A stretch of 64,000 bases of DNA, taken from Branchipolynoe longqiensis. Its lineage: Eukaryota; Annelida; Polychaeta; Phyllodocida; Polynoidae. Below the pieces are notes generated by a model. The model made no database searches, was not told the DNA's origin, and worked only from the letters and a program-made list of their open reading frames with translations. Positions 33,869-43,639 of this stretch are shown here, in pieces (position 1 is the first letter of the stretch; every line of letters begins with the position of its first letter). The DNA is taken from positions 37,642,590 through 37,706,589 of the forward strand of contig CM059199.1 in assembly GCA_030323885.1 (NCBI GenBank). The letters are read 5' to 3'. The position numbers and the translations under genes are program-made.

Positions 33869-34815
33869 ACCACTCAGTCACATTATCCTGAGACTGAGCT
33901 AACCAGTCCTTGCCGTATCCTACTAATGTTGAGCGCCAGGCTAAGAAGCGACAGGTAACAATTTAAAGGCTCAGTCACACCTTACCGGATTGGGGTACCG
34001 GATAGAAAACGGACACTGTCTGGTGAAATACGCCAATGTCCGGTGAAATACGTCAATGTCCGTTTTATATATGGTACACATCCGGTTTGTCCGTTCTCTG
34101 TCCGGTGGTGTCCAGTGTGTATGGTGGCAAGTTTTGAACATGCACAAAACTTGTACCAGACACCACCGGACTGACCTGTACGGTTGGTGTCCGTTTAGTC
34201 CGGTTCATGTCCGTTACCTATCCGTTACGTCTCGGGTTTGCTTCCTGCATAGTCCGTTGATGGTGTTGCGGGAATTCGGTGCATTTAGGAACGATATAAT
34301 CTGATGCATTCAGGAACGATACAATCTGGTGCATTTATGAACGATATTATCTGGTGCATTTAGGAACGATACAATTTGATGCATTCCTGAATGATACAAT
34401 GTGGTGCATTCAGGAACAATACAATCTGGTGCATTTAGGAATGATACAATCTAGTGCATTTAGGAATGATACAATCTGGTGCATTCAGGAACGATACAAT
34501 CTGGTCAGTATATGTTTTCGGCACGTCCGCGAACAGTCCGGTTGATGTCCGGTCCGTCCGTTTGACATTCAGTTGTCGTCCGGTTATCGTCCGGTGGCTA
34601 TTCGTTAATGTACGTTCCTTATCTGGTTCGTCCGGCGGCCTTTGACCCGAAAGCGCAACATTTCGACACATTTCGGTACATTTTGATACTGAACACCGCC
34701 GGACTAGAAAATTCTTTGTCCGGTTGTGTCCGTTGCTCAATCCGGTACGGTGTGACAGGGACTTTAAAGTCATTGGTTTGACTCAACCGGGAACCGAACT
34801 TCCGACTTTGCGCAT
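33869..34815 (-). mobile_element. SINE-1 copy interrupted by TIR-4
   Basis: The SINE body ends CAATTTAAAG at 33968 and resumes TTTAAAGTCATTGGTTTGAC at 34763. The repeated TTTAAAG (33962-33968 and 34763-34769) is the target duplication of the nested element. 34816-35155 is unique. Confidence 0.88.
33969..34762. mobile_element. TIR-4 element, 794 bp, with internal 25-bp repeats
   Basis: The TIRs CAGTCACACCTTACCGGATT and AATCCGGTACGGTGTGACAG. The interior repeats TCCGGT/GTCCGTT in both orientations. At 34265-34505 there are about nine units of GTGCATTTAGGAACGATACA + ATCTG. The short ORFs here come from these repeats. Confidence 0.9.
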
Positions 34816-35159
34816 GCAATTTTGGTTTTGATCACTTGATGCTTTCATCGTAAATCACCGTGGCCGTATGCATAAAGCAGGGTCAGCCTAATCGGGTGTT
34901 AGGCTCTAACCCCAGGTTAGCTATCCTGGGGTTATCGATGTGGGTCAAGTCGTATGTATGAACATGAAAAGTCGCAAGGAAAGCTAAGGTCGTGGCTATT
35001 TTTAGATTTGGGAATTCCCTCTCACCCAAAAATAACAGAATTTGATATTAGCACTAAATACCCCACTCATAACATAATTTGATATTAGCAGTGAATAGTC
35101 GATCTGTGCTTTTGTCATTTGATTAATACCCGAAATATGACAGTGACTGCTACACACTC

Positions 35160-35450
35160 GATAAAAGCTTCAGGCTTCTCGCGTGGAAGGTCGGGAGTTC
35201 GAATCCCAGTCGAATCAAATCAATGACTTATCAAATTGATACTTGTTGCTAGCTAGTCTGACGCATTAATACGACTGGTTAGCACAGTATCAGGATAATG
35301 TGACTCTGCAGGTTATTGGGGACATGGTGCTGGCGGTCCCAGTGGGACAGCACTATAAAGTCGCCATGAGTGTGCACTGACACTGTCACAAGTCGGTACC
35401 CGTCCTGATATGAGCGTAGATGTTGTTAGGACGTAAAACAACAATAATAA
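35160..35450 (+). mobile_element. SINE-1 copy upstream of the Egalitarian-like ORF
   Basis: Plus-oriented, with a good B box (GAGTTCGAATCCC) at about 35191, ending CGTAAAACAACAATAATAAC only ~28 bases before the ATG at 35478. The mRNA 5' end or its splice acceptor must lie in or next to this SINE. Confidence 0.88.
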
Positions 35451-35477
35451 CTCTCTCATCCCTCACAGATCAGCACA

Positions 35478-36875
35478 ATGCAGGAGTTGAGCGACGCGGT
35501 GAAATTCCTGAGAGATAAGCTTTTGCAGAAGGGACCAATGCCACTGCACAAACTACCCGGCTACTTGTCACAAGCAAGCATGGAAACAAGGGAAGTATTG
35601 GGCAGAAACCAGGATGGCATCAGAGCGTTTGTCAAGTCACATCCAAGCACTTTCACCCTGTTAAGAAACGACCGCATCGATCTAAGTAAGGAGGAAAAGA
35701 CACTTGACGAACAAGCGGTGCTTTACCTGCTTGATGTTTTATCGACGAATGGTGAAATGCCGATTAAAAGGCTTGTCGGGCATTTGAGTGAGCTTTCGGC
35801 GGATGTCAGGCAAGCTGCTGGTAGAAACATAAACGGCCTAACCTGTTTTCTTCAGGAACATCCTTTTCTGTTTGATATATCTGATGACAATGTTAACCTG
35901 ACAACAACCGTTTTGATTGAAGCACTTCCTGCCTTAAAATGGGAAAACCACGTTTGGATTGTCTTAAGAATTATAGGTATGTTCTGCTCATATGGTGTCT
36001 TTAGTGCACCATCGAAATGTCTATTAGAGAGGATGGAAGACTGTGAATACTTTCAAATAGATCTAGACATTGATCAGTTGGAGGAGATCCTCTCAAGCTC
36101 CCCGTTTTTTCATGTGGACCCGGGGGTATACGTTCATTTTAAGTCACAGAAATTAACCGGAGAAGATCTTTTAACGTTGTACATCAGCGCAATACTGGAA
36201 GAGAAGGATATTTTGTCGGTCAAAGAAATCTCAGACAAAATATCAACTTTTTCGGTAGCACAAGATATCGGAGTCGACACTGTATGTGGACTTGTTAAGT
36301 TAATCAAAGAAGACAGCTTGTTCCTACAGATTGAATCTATGGTTGGTCTGGCTTGTAGAAAGAAGATAAGAGCATTAGAGCACATTTACTTAATTGTCCT
36401 GCAGAAAAAGAAGATTAATATTTCTTCGCTAATCAGTCATGTGAAACAGGCACCAACATCGGTGCAATCTACTATAGGTAGCAGGCCAGCAGACATGAGA
36501 AAATTCCTTGATGATTGCACTATATTCCAAGTTAAAAATCATTTTGAAGTGTCGCTTTATTCATCTGCTAATGACGTTGTTAATTTTTTTAAGACGAAAT
36601 TAAACACCAAAGGCAAGATCGCCTTAGAGAATATTCATTCTTATCTACAGGATAGCCCTGATAATGTAAAAAGAGTGTCTTCACAAGGGATTGACAAGAT
36701 ATACAACATCATTCTTGTGAGAAATGATGTGTTCCGCCTGACACACAATGATATCATAGTCCTAAGTGAAAATGTATGTGATGGCTCACATTGGAACTGT
36801 AAAGCAACTATACCCAATTTATGGCACAGTTATCATCACTGCAGGACACTTCAGTGGAGAAGAGGTATACTTTAA
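35478..36875 (+). CDS. Egalitarian/EXD1-like repeated winged-helix protein, N-terminal ORF
   Basis: This 465-codon ORF opens at an ATG preceded by a good splice-acceptor look-alike (CTCATCCCTCACAG), so a 5' exon is possible. About six ~75-residue modules can be seen. Modules 1 and 2 (residues 1-70 and 76-145) share a pattern of LP/LVGHLS, S..VR, GRN..G, F...HP..F. Modules at about 290-355 and 360-430 repeat it more loosely (SLISHVKQAPTSVQSTIG; NIHSYLQDSPDNV). The pattern resembles the N-terminal winged-helix repeats of Egalitarian-like proteins, which link RNA cargo or small-RNA machinery to partners. No DEDD exonuclease domain is visible. The last ~30 codons are probably non-native, because the conserved continuation lies in the +1 frame from about 36766. 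Confidence 0.72.
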   Translation: MQELSDAVKFLRDKLLQKGPMPLHKLPGYLSQASMETREVLGRNQDGIRAFVKSHPSTFTLLRNDRIDLSKEEKTLDEQAVLYLLDVLSTNGEMPIKRLVGHLSELSADVRQAAGRNINGLTCFLQEHPFLFDISDDNVNLTTTVLIEALPALKWENHVWIVLRIIGMFCSYGVFSAPSKCLLERMEDCEYFQIDLDIDQLEEILSSSPFFHVDPGVYVHFKSQKLTGEDLLTLYISAILEEKDILSVKEISDKISTFSVAQDIGVDTVCGLVKLIKEDSLFLQIESMVGLACRKKIRALEHIYLIVLQKKKINISSLISHVKQAPTSVQSTIGSRPADMRKFLDDCTIFQVKNHFEVSLYSSANDVVNFFKTKLNTKGKIALENIHSYLQDSPDNVKRVSSQGIDKIYNIILVRNDVFRLTHNDIIVLSENVCDGSHWNCKATIPNLWHSYHHCRTLQWRRGIL

Positions 36876-38493
36876 CAACACAAACTGTTCTTACTTGCCA
36901 AAAGGAGCAGATTTGACTACATTTCTTCACAAAGGTCAACACGTGACCTTCAAATGTAAAGACAACATTGCTAAAACCAAACACAAATATGCTGCATATG
37001 ATTTGGAACAGGTTGATGGCGTGAATACACAAGATGGGCTCTTGCCATTACCTGCCATGCTTTTGAATGGTCCAGACTGCCTGGAGAGTAAAGGATTCGT
37101 GGACCAATATCTTCCCACTGCAAGCAATGTCCCTTTAGCACAAGGAGAGACGTTTGTTCATTTGCTTAACGACCCCCCAGCACAACAAGTAGACACAGGC
37201 CAGTCAGGGTCACAAGTAGAAATATGCACAACTATTAAAAGCACAAACGATGCTGATGGTGATGATGATGCTGATGGTGGTAATGGGGATGATGTTGGTG
37301 ATGGTAATGGTGGTGATGATGGTGGTGATGGTAATGGTGATGATAATGGTGATGGTATTGGTAGTGATGATGCTGATGGTGGTAATGGGGATGATATTGG
37401 TGATGGTAATGGTGGTGACGATGGTGATGATTATAATGGTAATGATGGTATTGGTGGTGATGGTGATGATGCTGATGGTGGCGGTGGTGATGATGATGTT
37501 GGTGACGGTAATGGTGGTGGTAATAGTGATGGTAGTGGTGGTGGTGATGATGATGATGACGACGACGACAAAGTCCCACATATCCCTTTATATGCCTATT
37601 TAGCTACTCTTCCATCTCACGAGAAGAGCTTGTTTGAAGCAAACAATTGCAATGGCAACGATACAGACAATGGAGCGAATATGATCAAGGTATTGAAATC
37701 TGGCCAACCACTGTTCAATATTGACGAAGCCACAGACTGTAGCTACAAACCGACGGCTTTCGATGTTGTCGATCCCGATTTGTTCTATGATCCTGTCAAC
37801 TCATGCGAGGTCCATTTAGATGTGTTGAAGAAAACAGTCCAGCTTTTGTTAAACAAAGGAATCATTCATTTGGAGGAGTTGAAAGTACAAGTTCAAGCAA
37901 TGTTGTCACCAGATCATCGACACATAACAATAAACAACCTATGGCTGCAGGTACTTGCAAGATACCCGATATTCACACTTATAAATGAAAATGTTGTGCT
38001 GAATGTACCGCCCAGTAAAGGTCGCATATCAGTGTGTGCTGCCGCAAAGTCGAGAGGGTTCATTGCTAATGAAAACCTGGACATCATTCCCTATAAAAAA
38101 ACAGCTGTGTGTGATCACGAAGGTGTATTTGACATTCCAGAAGTTCTTGTAGATAAACAAGAAAACAGTCGGCTTTGTTTTCCACTAATGCAAGGCAGTC
38201 GAATCAACTTCATCGCTATTCCAATGAGCTGTTTGCCAGCTGGGTCACATTTTTCACAAATTCCACTCTTGGAGGGAATTTGTGTGTGGCCAAGAGACAT
38301 GCTGCCTGTTCAGAGATACATCCCTCCAAATGAACTGACCCGCCCCCCACCACACACACACACACACTCACTTCCCTCGGCCGGCTCGCCACCCTACTCC
38401 CCACTCCTCCCCACACACACTATTGATAACGCTTGTCCAAACAAGCATTGTGCAAGAGGCTGTGGGGCCTCAGATGACCAAATGACCGTATAA
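36766..38493 (+). CDS. Egalitarian-like protein, C-terminal ORF (+1 frame)
   Basis: This frame starts at GTG directly after a TAA, so it is a continuation of the preceding ORF rather than a separate gene. It opens with a short beta-rich module (IGTVKQLYPIYGTVI, then EEVYFNN and FLHKGQHVTF), resembling an OB/cold-shock type fold. Then come residues ~162-270, a Gly/Asp/Asn-rich tract, another winged-helix-like module (HLDVLKKTVQLLLNKG to LARYPIFTLI) and a second beta-rich segment containing SRGFIANENLD. The last ~50 residues (PPPHTHTHSLPS onward) are low complexity and run into a MITE, so the native C-terminus is lost or altered. A function in RNA binding is inferred from the family only. Confidence 0.7.
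   Translation: MKMYVMAHIGTVKQLYPIYGTVIITAGHFSGEEVYFNNTNCSYLPKGADLTTFLHKGQHVTFKCKDNIAKTKHKYAAYDLEQVDGVNTQDGLLPLPAMLLNGPDCLESKGFVDQYLPTASNVPLAQGETFVHLLNDPPAQQVDTGQSGSQVEICTTIKSTNDADGDDDADGGNGDDVGDGNGGDDGGDGNGDDNGDGIGSDDADGGNGDDIGDGNGGDDGDDYNGNDGIGGDGDDADGGGGDDDVGDGNGGGNSDGSGGGDDDDDDDDKVPHIPLYAYLATLPSHEKSLFEANNCNGNDTDNGANMIKVLKSGQPLFNIDEATDCSYKPTAFDVVDPDLFYDPVNSCEVHLDVLKKTVQLLLNKGIIHLEELKVQVQAMLSPDHRHITINNLWLQVLARYPIFTLINENVVLNVPPSKGRISVCAAAKSRGFIANENLDIIPYKKTAVCDHEGVFDIPEVLVDKQENSRLCFPLMQGSRINFIAIPMSCLPAGSHFSQIPLLEGICVWPRDMLPVQRYIPPNELTRPPPHTHTHSLPSAGSPPYSPLLPTHTIDNACPNKHCARGCGASDDQMTV
37246..37572 (+). repeat. GATGGT-type coding microsatellite
   Basis: Imperfect repeats of GATGGT, GGTGAT and GATGAT encode about 105 residues of mostly Asp, Gly and Asn, ending in a run of Asp. 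The length is a multiple of three and the flanking reading frame is kept on both sides, which suggests selection to stay open during expansion. Confidence 0.9.
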
Positions 38494-38698
38494 CCGCATG
38501 AAAGCTTGGATTAACCGTACCGGAATTGGCCTGGGACTGACAATTTTGTTTGGATTAACCGATAATTTGGATTAACCAACTTTGGTTTAACCAACTTTTT
38601 TATATGATAAATCGTAGTACTTTGCTGGGCCGCCGAAAAAGTTTGGATTAACCGATCGTTTGGTTTAACCGAGCTTGGTTTAACGGGGTTATACTGTA
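38487..38698. mobile_element. Pogo-like MITE at the 3' end of the Egalitarian-like ORF
   Basis: The right end reads GGTTTAACGGGGTTATACTG followed by TA; the left end (ACCGTATAACCGCATG) is a decayed inverted version. GGATTAACCGAT-like units recur inside. This is a Tc1/mariner-pogo style short element, and it supplies the stop codon of the upstream ORF. Confidence 0.6.
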
Positions 38699-38700
38699 CA

Positions 38701-39405
38701 ACTAAGCGTGAAGTAGTCAATCACAATGGTACCCAAGAAGGACATCGGGAAGAAGCTGCGATATCTGTACAAACAGAGACAGGAAATAGCTTTGCTCCTA
38801 ATGTACCTAATGGGGCAGATGCAAATGTAGTAACAAATGTAACACCACACACAACAGCAAGCAGTTCAAATGCAGGTATTTCTACGACCGCAGAACAGGA
38901 AACAAAATGTGGAACGCAAAATGAAACACTCAAAATGGAAAAGTGTTGTGTTCAATCAAGCTATCTGGAAGAAATAATCGCATTACGATCTGTGGCTTAC
39001 TAGAGGGACACCAGAGATAACATGGAATTTATGGCACCAAGTAGAACGCCTCAGGATGAAAATATAGAGCAGAAGCTACAGAAGTTGTGTATCAAGGTGG
39101 CAACGACAAGCGATATACAGACACGCTTGGACAGGTCACACCATGCACTGACAGCCATAATCAAGCATGTTCAGAATATAACAAATGTAATACAGGTACC
39201 AGACACAACAGCAAGGAAGTCAAATGCAGGTATTTCTATCACCGCAGAGCAGGAAATAAAATGGGGAACGCAAAATGAAAAGCAAGAAATGGAAAAGTTC
39301 TGCGTGCAATTAAGCTATCTGGAAGAAATAATCCCTTACATCATTATGATCTGTGGCTCACTAGACGGACACCGCAGAATTCACGGAATTGATCGCACCA
39401 AGTAG
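38701..39405 (+). pseudogene. Possible former 3' continuation of the Egalitarian-like gene
   Basis: The frame used by 36766-38493 reopens right after the MITE (REVVNHNGTQEGH..., then TTAEQET, CGTQNE, CVQSSYLEEII) and continues to 39405 with one TAG at 39001. A second part, 39022-39405, reads MEFMAPSRTPQDEN through SYLEEIIPYIIM. No family was recognised. Same-frame continuity could be chance (one in three), so this is an inference. Confidence 0.4.
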
Positions 39406-40110
39406 AATTCCTCATGATGAAAATAAAGAGAGGCAGTTAGAGAAATTTTGTATTAAGGTGGCAACGAGGAGCGGTATACAGACAACATGTGGAACGCAAA
39501 GTGAAACGCACAAAATGGAAAAGTGTTGTGTTCAATCAAGCTATCTGGAAGAAATAATCTCTTCCATCATTACGATCTGTGGCTTACTAGAGGGACACCA
39601 GAGATATCATGGAATTTATGGCACCAAGTAGAACGCCTTAGGCTGAAAATAAAGAGCCGCAGCTAGAGAAGTTGTGTAATAAGGTGGCAACGACAAGCGA
39701 TATACAGACACGCTTGGACAGGTCACACCATGCACTGACAGCCATAATCAAGCATGTTCAGAATATAACAAATGTAATACAGGTACCAGACACAACAGCA
39801 AGGAAGTCAAATGCAGGTATTTCTATCACCGCAGAGCAGGAAATAAAATGGGGAACGCAAAATGAAAAGCAAGAAATGGAAAAGTTCTGCATGCAATTAA
39901 GCTGTCTGGAAGAAATAATCCCTTACATCATTATGATCTGTGGCTCACTAGACGGACACCACAGAATTCACAGAATTGATGGCACTAAGTAGAATGCCTC
40001 AGGATGAAAATAAAGAGAGGTAGTTAGAGAAATTTTGTATTAAGCTGGCAACGAGGAGCGATATACAGACACGCTTGGACAGGTCACACCATGCACTGAC
40101 AGCCATAATT
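38880..40110 (+). repeat. Tandem array of ~355-bp units with related ORFs
   Basis: The phrase CTATCTGGAAGAAATAATC recurs about every 226-362 bases. A longer block beginning ACAAGCGATATACAGACACG recurs near 39108, 39690 and 40050. Units are nearly identical but partly deleted and lie in different frames (39022, 39389, 39672), so the encoded peptides are copies of one module rather than one protein. Confidence 0.85.
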
Positions 40111-41640
40111 AGAAACACGAACACAGCAAATATAGTTATGGCTCTTTATTACAATTTTAGTGCTTTCCTCAGTACAGTCTCTTGGGTAGTTATGTGATGT
40201 CGATGAGGCTTAGACACGCTTATAACCCTATATCCCCTTCTCATTGTGGGGTGGGTGGGATGGCAATTTAAGGCAGTTGTTGTCCGCGTGGCTCCCGTGT
40301 CGAAAGTGAAATATCTAAAGCTAGCAGTCGCTTTTATAGCCGAGATTTTTCTTTTTTTGGGGGCCGAAAGGCGGCGTATTTTAGTTTGGAAATGCGATAT
40401 AGGTGGAGCTGCAGTCGCCTTGTTTACTGAGCGATCGTGCGAAAACCCGCTAGTCGGCGTTAATGGTATATATTTCAGTTTAGTTCAGTAAGGATCCGCT
40501 AGTCGGCGACATATCGGAGCAGCCTTAGTTTTTTTTTTTGTTTTTTTTTTGTGACAATTTTTTTATTCTGCCCATAACGTATAAGCTCCCGTGAGGGTGC
40601 TTGTTTTCAACGCTGGACAGCTGTGGTACTAGATTGGTCTGGTCCCGCACTCAGGAGTCTTTACCTGGTCTTTCTCGGGCCAACCTTTGCGGTTTTGGGT
40701 GTTAGTAGTTTCTATATTAGTTTTTTTTTTTTTTCAAGTTTTTTCCTAACCTGTATATGATAACTTAGCCTACTATGTACATCTACGCAGATGACATACA
40801 GGCCTGTGGGAGAGGATCCCATCCCATTGTGGTTTGTTACAGCATCCTTTCACCCATGCCCTGTCCTTAGATAGTACACCAGTGTGCCAGAACTCCCCTG
40901 GACCCTTCAGGACTGCGACTAGGTGGGATGGCTGTGTTGTATGGTTAGCCATTTTGTATTTCAGGGTGATTCGGGTGCATGACCGTGGCCTGCCTGGTTC
41001 TGCTTTGGTTTGTGCCAATACACATACACAGACGGACTGCGCCCTATGGTGATAGTCATTTCGAATTCCTTAGTACTTAGTAGGGCTAGTTTCCGTATTT
41101 GTGATATCTACCATCTTTTCTGGCCGGTCTTTTGCTTTTTGTGCCAGAACACAGCAAGCAGTGACTGCGCCCAAGATCAGGTGAGATATTGTTTCTTCAG
41201 TGGGTGGTTGTGTACTATGTTTTCTTTAAGGACCTTTTATAGTGGTCCATGCTTTTGATTGCCCGTTGTTGTGTGGGTTGATTATTCCAGGCATGTGCCG
41301 CCATGGCAAATACACTTCTCTCATAAATTTTGGTGTTACTTATTGCTGTCAGTAGCACTGGGGCTGCCATTTGCCTGGTGTCCCTACGGGGGGTTGCTGT
41401 GTAGCCTGGTTTTGTGGTGTAATGGTGCGCCAGTATTTTGAGGTGCGTTTCCCTTCTACTTGTTAGTAGTGTTGCATTGCATTTTTTGTGTAATTCGATT
41501 GTGGGATATCTTTTGTTCACCTGAAGGCATACTTTGAGGGCTCTATTTTGTAGCACCTGTAGTTTGTTTAATAGTTTTGTATTTCCTCCCATGTATACTA
41601 CATCGCCATACTACATACTACTGGCTCTTGTCTGTATTCG
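40111..41640 (-). pseudogene. LINE 3' end with reverse transcriptase C-terminal fragment
   Basis: On the minus strand, from about 41625, the frame reads YGDVVYMGGNTKLLNKLQ, VLQNRALKVCL, LHKKCNATLLTSRRE and YERSVFAMAAHAWNNQP. This is the thumb/C-terminal part of a jockey/CR1-type LINE. The rest down to about 40140 is its likely 3' UTR, with T-rich runs at 40528-40550 and 40722-40736. The same protein end (FDRSVLAMNIKAWNS) appears near 43990-44030. Confidence 0.8.
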
Positions 41641-41838
41641 CTCGTCCAATTACCTGCGATACCTTAGCATCACTGATAATGCAGCACAGAACATGACTCC
41701 AGACGCAGCACAGTAGAGAGAGGATCAAGAACACCCAAGCCAGACTGGAAATACTGTCCACACGCCTTCTTTTTTCAATATGCTTTAGAACAGCATCTGA
41801 ACCAACATTCCACCACCTGTTGTACTTTGATATTTGCT

Positions 41839-42160
41839 GGTGTTCTCTGTGGCGGAGTGGTTAGAGTGTCTGACTTTTTTCTAGGTCAGACTCCTAATCT
41901 GAAGGTCGGTGGTTCGATTCCCTGTGCCCCCCACCTCTGCCAATTTGGATTTCCACTGCTGTGTATAACTTACAGTGTCATCAAAGGCCGGTTGCTCTCA
42001 TACCATGTCTATGTGGTGTGGGAGGTTAAAAATCCCTTGGGTCGGTAAAAGTGTAGGCTCAGGCTTTCTACTGACAAACTGTCTAATGGTGAAAACAAGT
42101 CTATTCAGACTTATCCATGATAGGCAGTTTAAATCTTCAAGAAAAGAAATAAAGAAAAAA
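41839..42160 (+). mobile_element. SINE-2 copy
   Basis: Full copy with the tRNA-like head, B box GGTTCGATTCC and tail ending CTTCAAGAAAAGAAATAAAG. Compared with 8568-8881 it differs by scattered substitutions only. Confidence 0.92.
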
Positions 42161-42296
42161 TTGCTACGTAACTATACTCCAGTTGCTTCATATGGTACTA
42201 GTGTCATTTGGCCGGACAAATGGCCTGGCGCATCAAAAGAACAAGTGTGATCTAGATCTATATAGGCATGGCATAGATATGCAGATGTTCATGGGC

Positions 42297-42925
42297 TTGC
42301 ATATACAGTGTTCATACCCATTGTGACATGCAGTGAAACCTCGATTTAACGCGCTCCGATTAACCCGAATTCGTTTATAACGCGATGAGTCCTTGGACCC
42401 TGAATTATTTTATTCAAAGGTAATTTAGTCAACTGAACCCCAATTTAGTGCAACCCCGCTTTTTTTCGCGATGACTTTTTAAGGGCCTCAACAGTCGCGT
42501 TATAACGGGGTCTCACTGTATCAAATCCCAGGACTTTCAAGGACCTTCAACGCAAAATCCCAGGACGTTTATAAGACATTTAATTCAAGTCCCTCCGAAA
42601 CACAGGCATATTCACAATTGATTCACTGTGCAAGATGTGAAGTGTAAATAAGCATACAAAAATAACGGATGTGTGTATAGTTTTATTATAAAAATCAAAG
42701 AGGCAGGATAAAAAACACCTTACAGTGATCCAGTGGCTGGCAATTAAAGTATGGGCTTGTTCGGGCACGTCGGCGAATATAAACATAAAACTAAATATAG
42801 TCATCATTCTTACAGATTTTCGAGGATCTTTTGAGCCAACTGCCCGGACTTTCTAGGCCTGGAATCCTGAATTATCAAATTCCACGACTTTCCAAGTTTT
42901 CAAGGATCCGTTCGAACCCTGCATT
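42297..42925. repeat. TIR-12 type repeat with nested pogo-like MITE
   Basis: CCCATTGTGACATG continues after a 188-bp insertion as TCAAATCCCAGGACTTTCAA; an uninterrupted relative is at 51580-51975. The ends carry inverted AAATTCCAGGACTTTC / GACTTTCCAAGTTTTCAAGG motifs. The MITE 42331-42518 has the TIRs CAGTGAAACCTCGATTTAAC and TATAACGGGGTCTCACTG. Confidence 0.82.
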
Positions 42926-43067
42926 ATTTGCTTTCATTCTGTGCTTAATAATAATATATATTATTGAGAGTGATTTGATAATATGATAATTTGATAACTA
43001 TACAATATATACAAATACTAATAGGACAGTTCGGATTAATTAATTGATAATATGTGATGTCACTTAC

Positions 43068-43227
43068 CGTTGCTGATCCACGTCAGTCTGTGACGCAGCA
43101 TCAAACGGCATGACGTCAGTAGGAACTTGAACATGACCTTGGAAGATTGCGGAGAGGTCACTGCTGACCTCATCCCAGAGGTCATCCAACTCCTGCTGTG
43201 TTAAGTTACTGTCTTGATTTACTGGCA
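43068..43227 (-). CDS. TIMELESS: TIMELESS exon J
   Basis: The exon encodes VPVNQDSNL, TQQELDDLWDEVSSDL, SAIFQGHVQVPT and DVMPFDAASQTDVDQQR. The acidic segment after the basic block, with a P.D.AS...EQQR ending, matches the TIMELESS linker region. The acceptor is TTCCGCAG; the donor is CG followed by GTAAGTG. A TIR-5 element starts 15 bases behind the acceptor, so the branch site of the upstream intron probably lies in mobile DNA. The next exon is 23.4 kb away. Confidence 0.95.
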
Positions 43228-43241
43228 CTGCGGAAAAGATG

Positions 43242-43505
43242 TATATGAGACTGTCTCAAAAGGTGCTAAGCAATATGGGACAAACTTTGTCCATTGTAAC
43301 GATCAACATACTATCTGCTTATGCATTTGCTCAGGATAAACTGATTTGTTTTTTACATAGTGTTTCATAATCCCAATCGAATACATATTGATTTGAAGCA
43401 AATGTCCTTGTGTTTTCAGTGTAACTGTTTCTGTGCTGTTTTGTGTCACTCGTTACAATGGACAAAAAAAAGAAGAGTTATCACCTTTTGAGACAGGCTC
43501 ATATA
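43242..43505. mobile_element. TIR-5 element next to TIMELESS exon J
   Basis: The TIRs TATATGAGACTGTCTCAAAA(GGTG) and CACCTTTTGAGACAGGCTCA(TATA). 264 bp, nearly the same as the copy at 53745-54010. The host target appears to be TATA. Confidence 0.92.
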
Positions 43506-43639
43506 TGTATATAGGAAAGTGAGCAGAATGACCATTGGCTCATGGTGCGGAGGAGGTGGGAAGGAGAGAATGTCCACTCCGCAGTTATGGAGGTTAAGAT
43601 GGTTAGAGAGAAACATTAAAGGCTGCCGTTATTTATATC

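Noticed and set aside
36774..36804. A 31-base intron that would explain the frame change
   Set aside because: It has GT...AG ends and the right length modulo three, but is below any usual animal intron size and would remove the conserved IGTVK start.
37210..37603. His- and Ile/Thr-rich antisense ORFs
   Set aside because: Shadows of the GATGGT coding repeat on the opposite strand.
41215..41592. Stand-alone protein gene
   Set aside because: The sequence is a LINE reverse transcriptase C-terminus, and a decayed relative lies at 43990.
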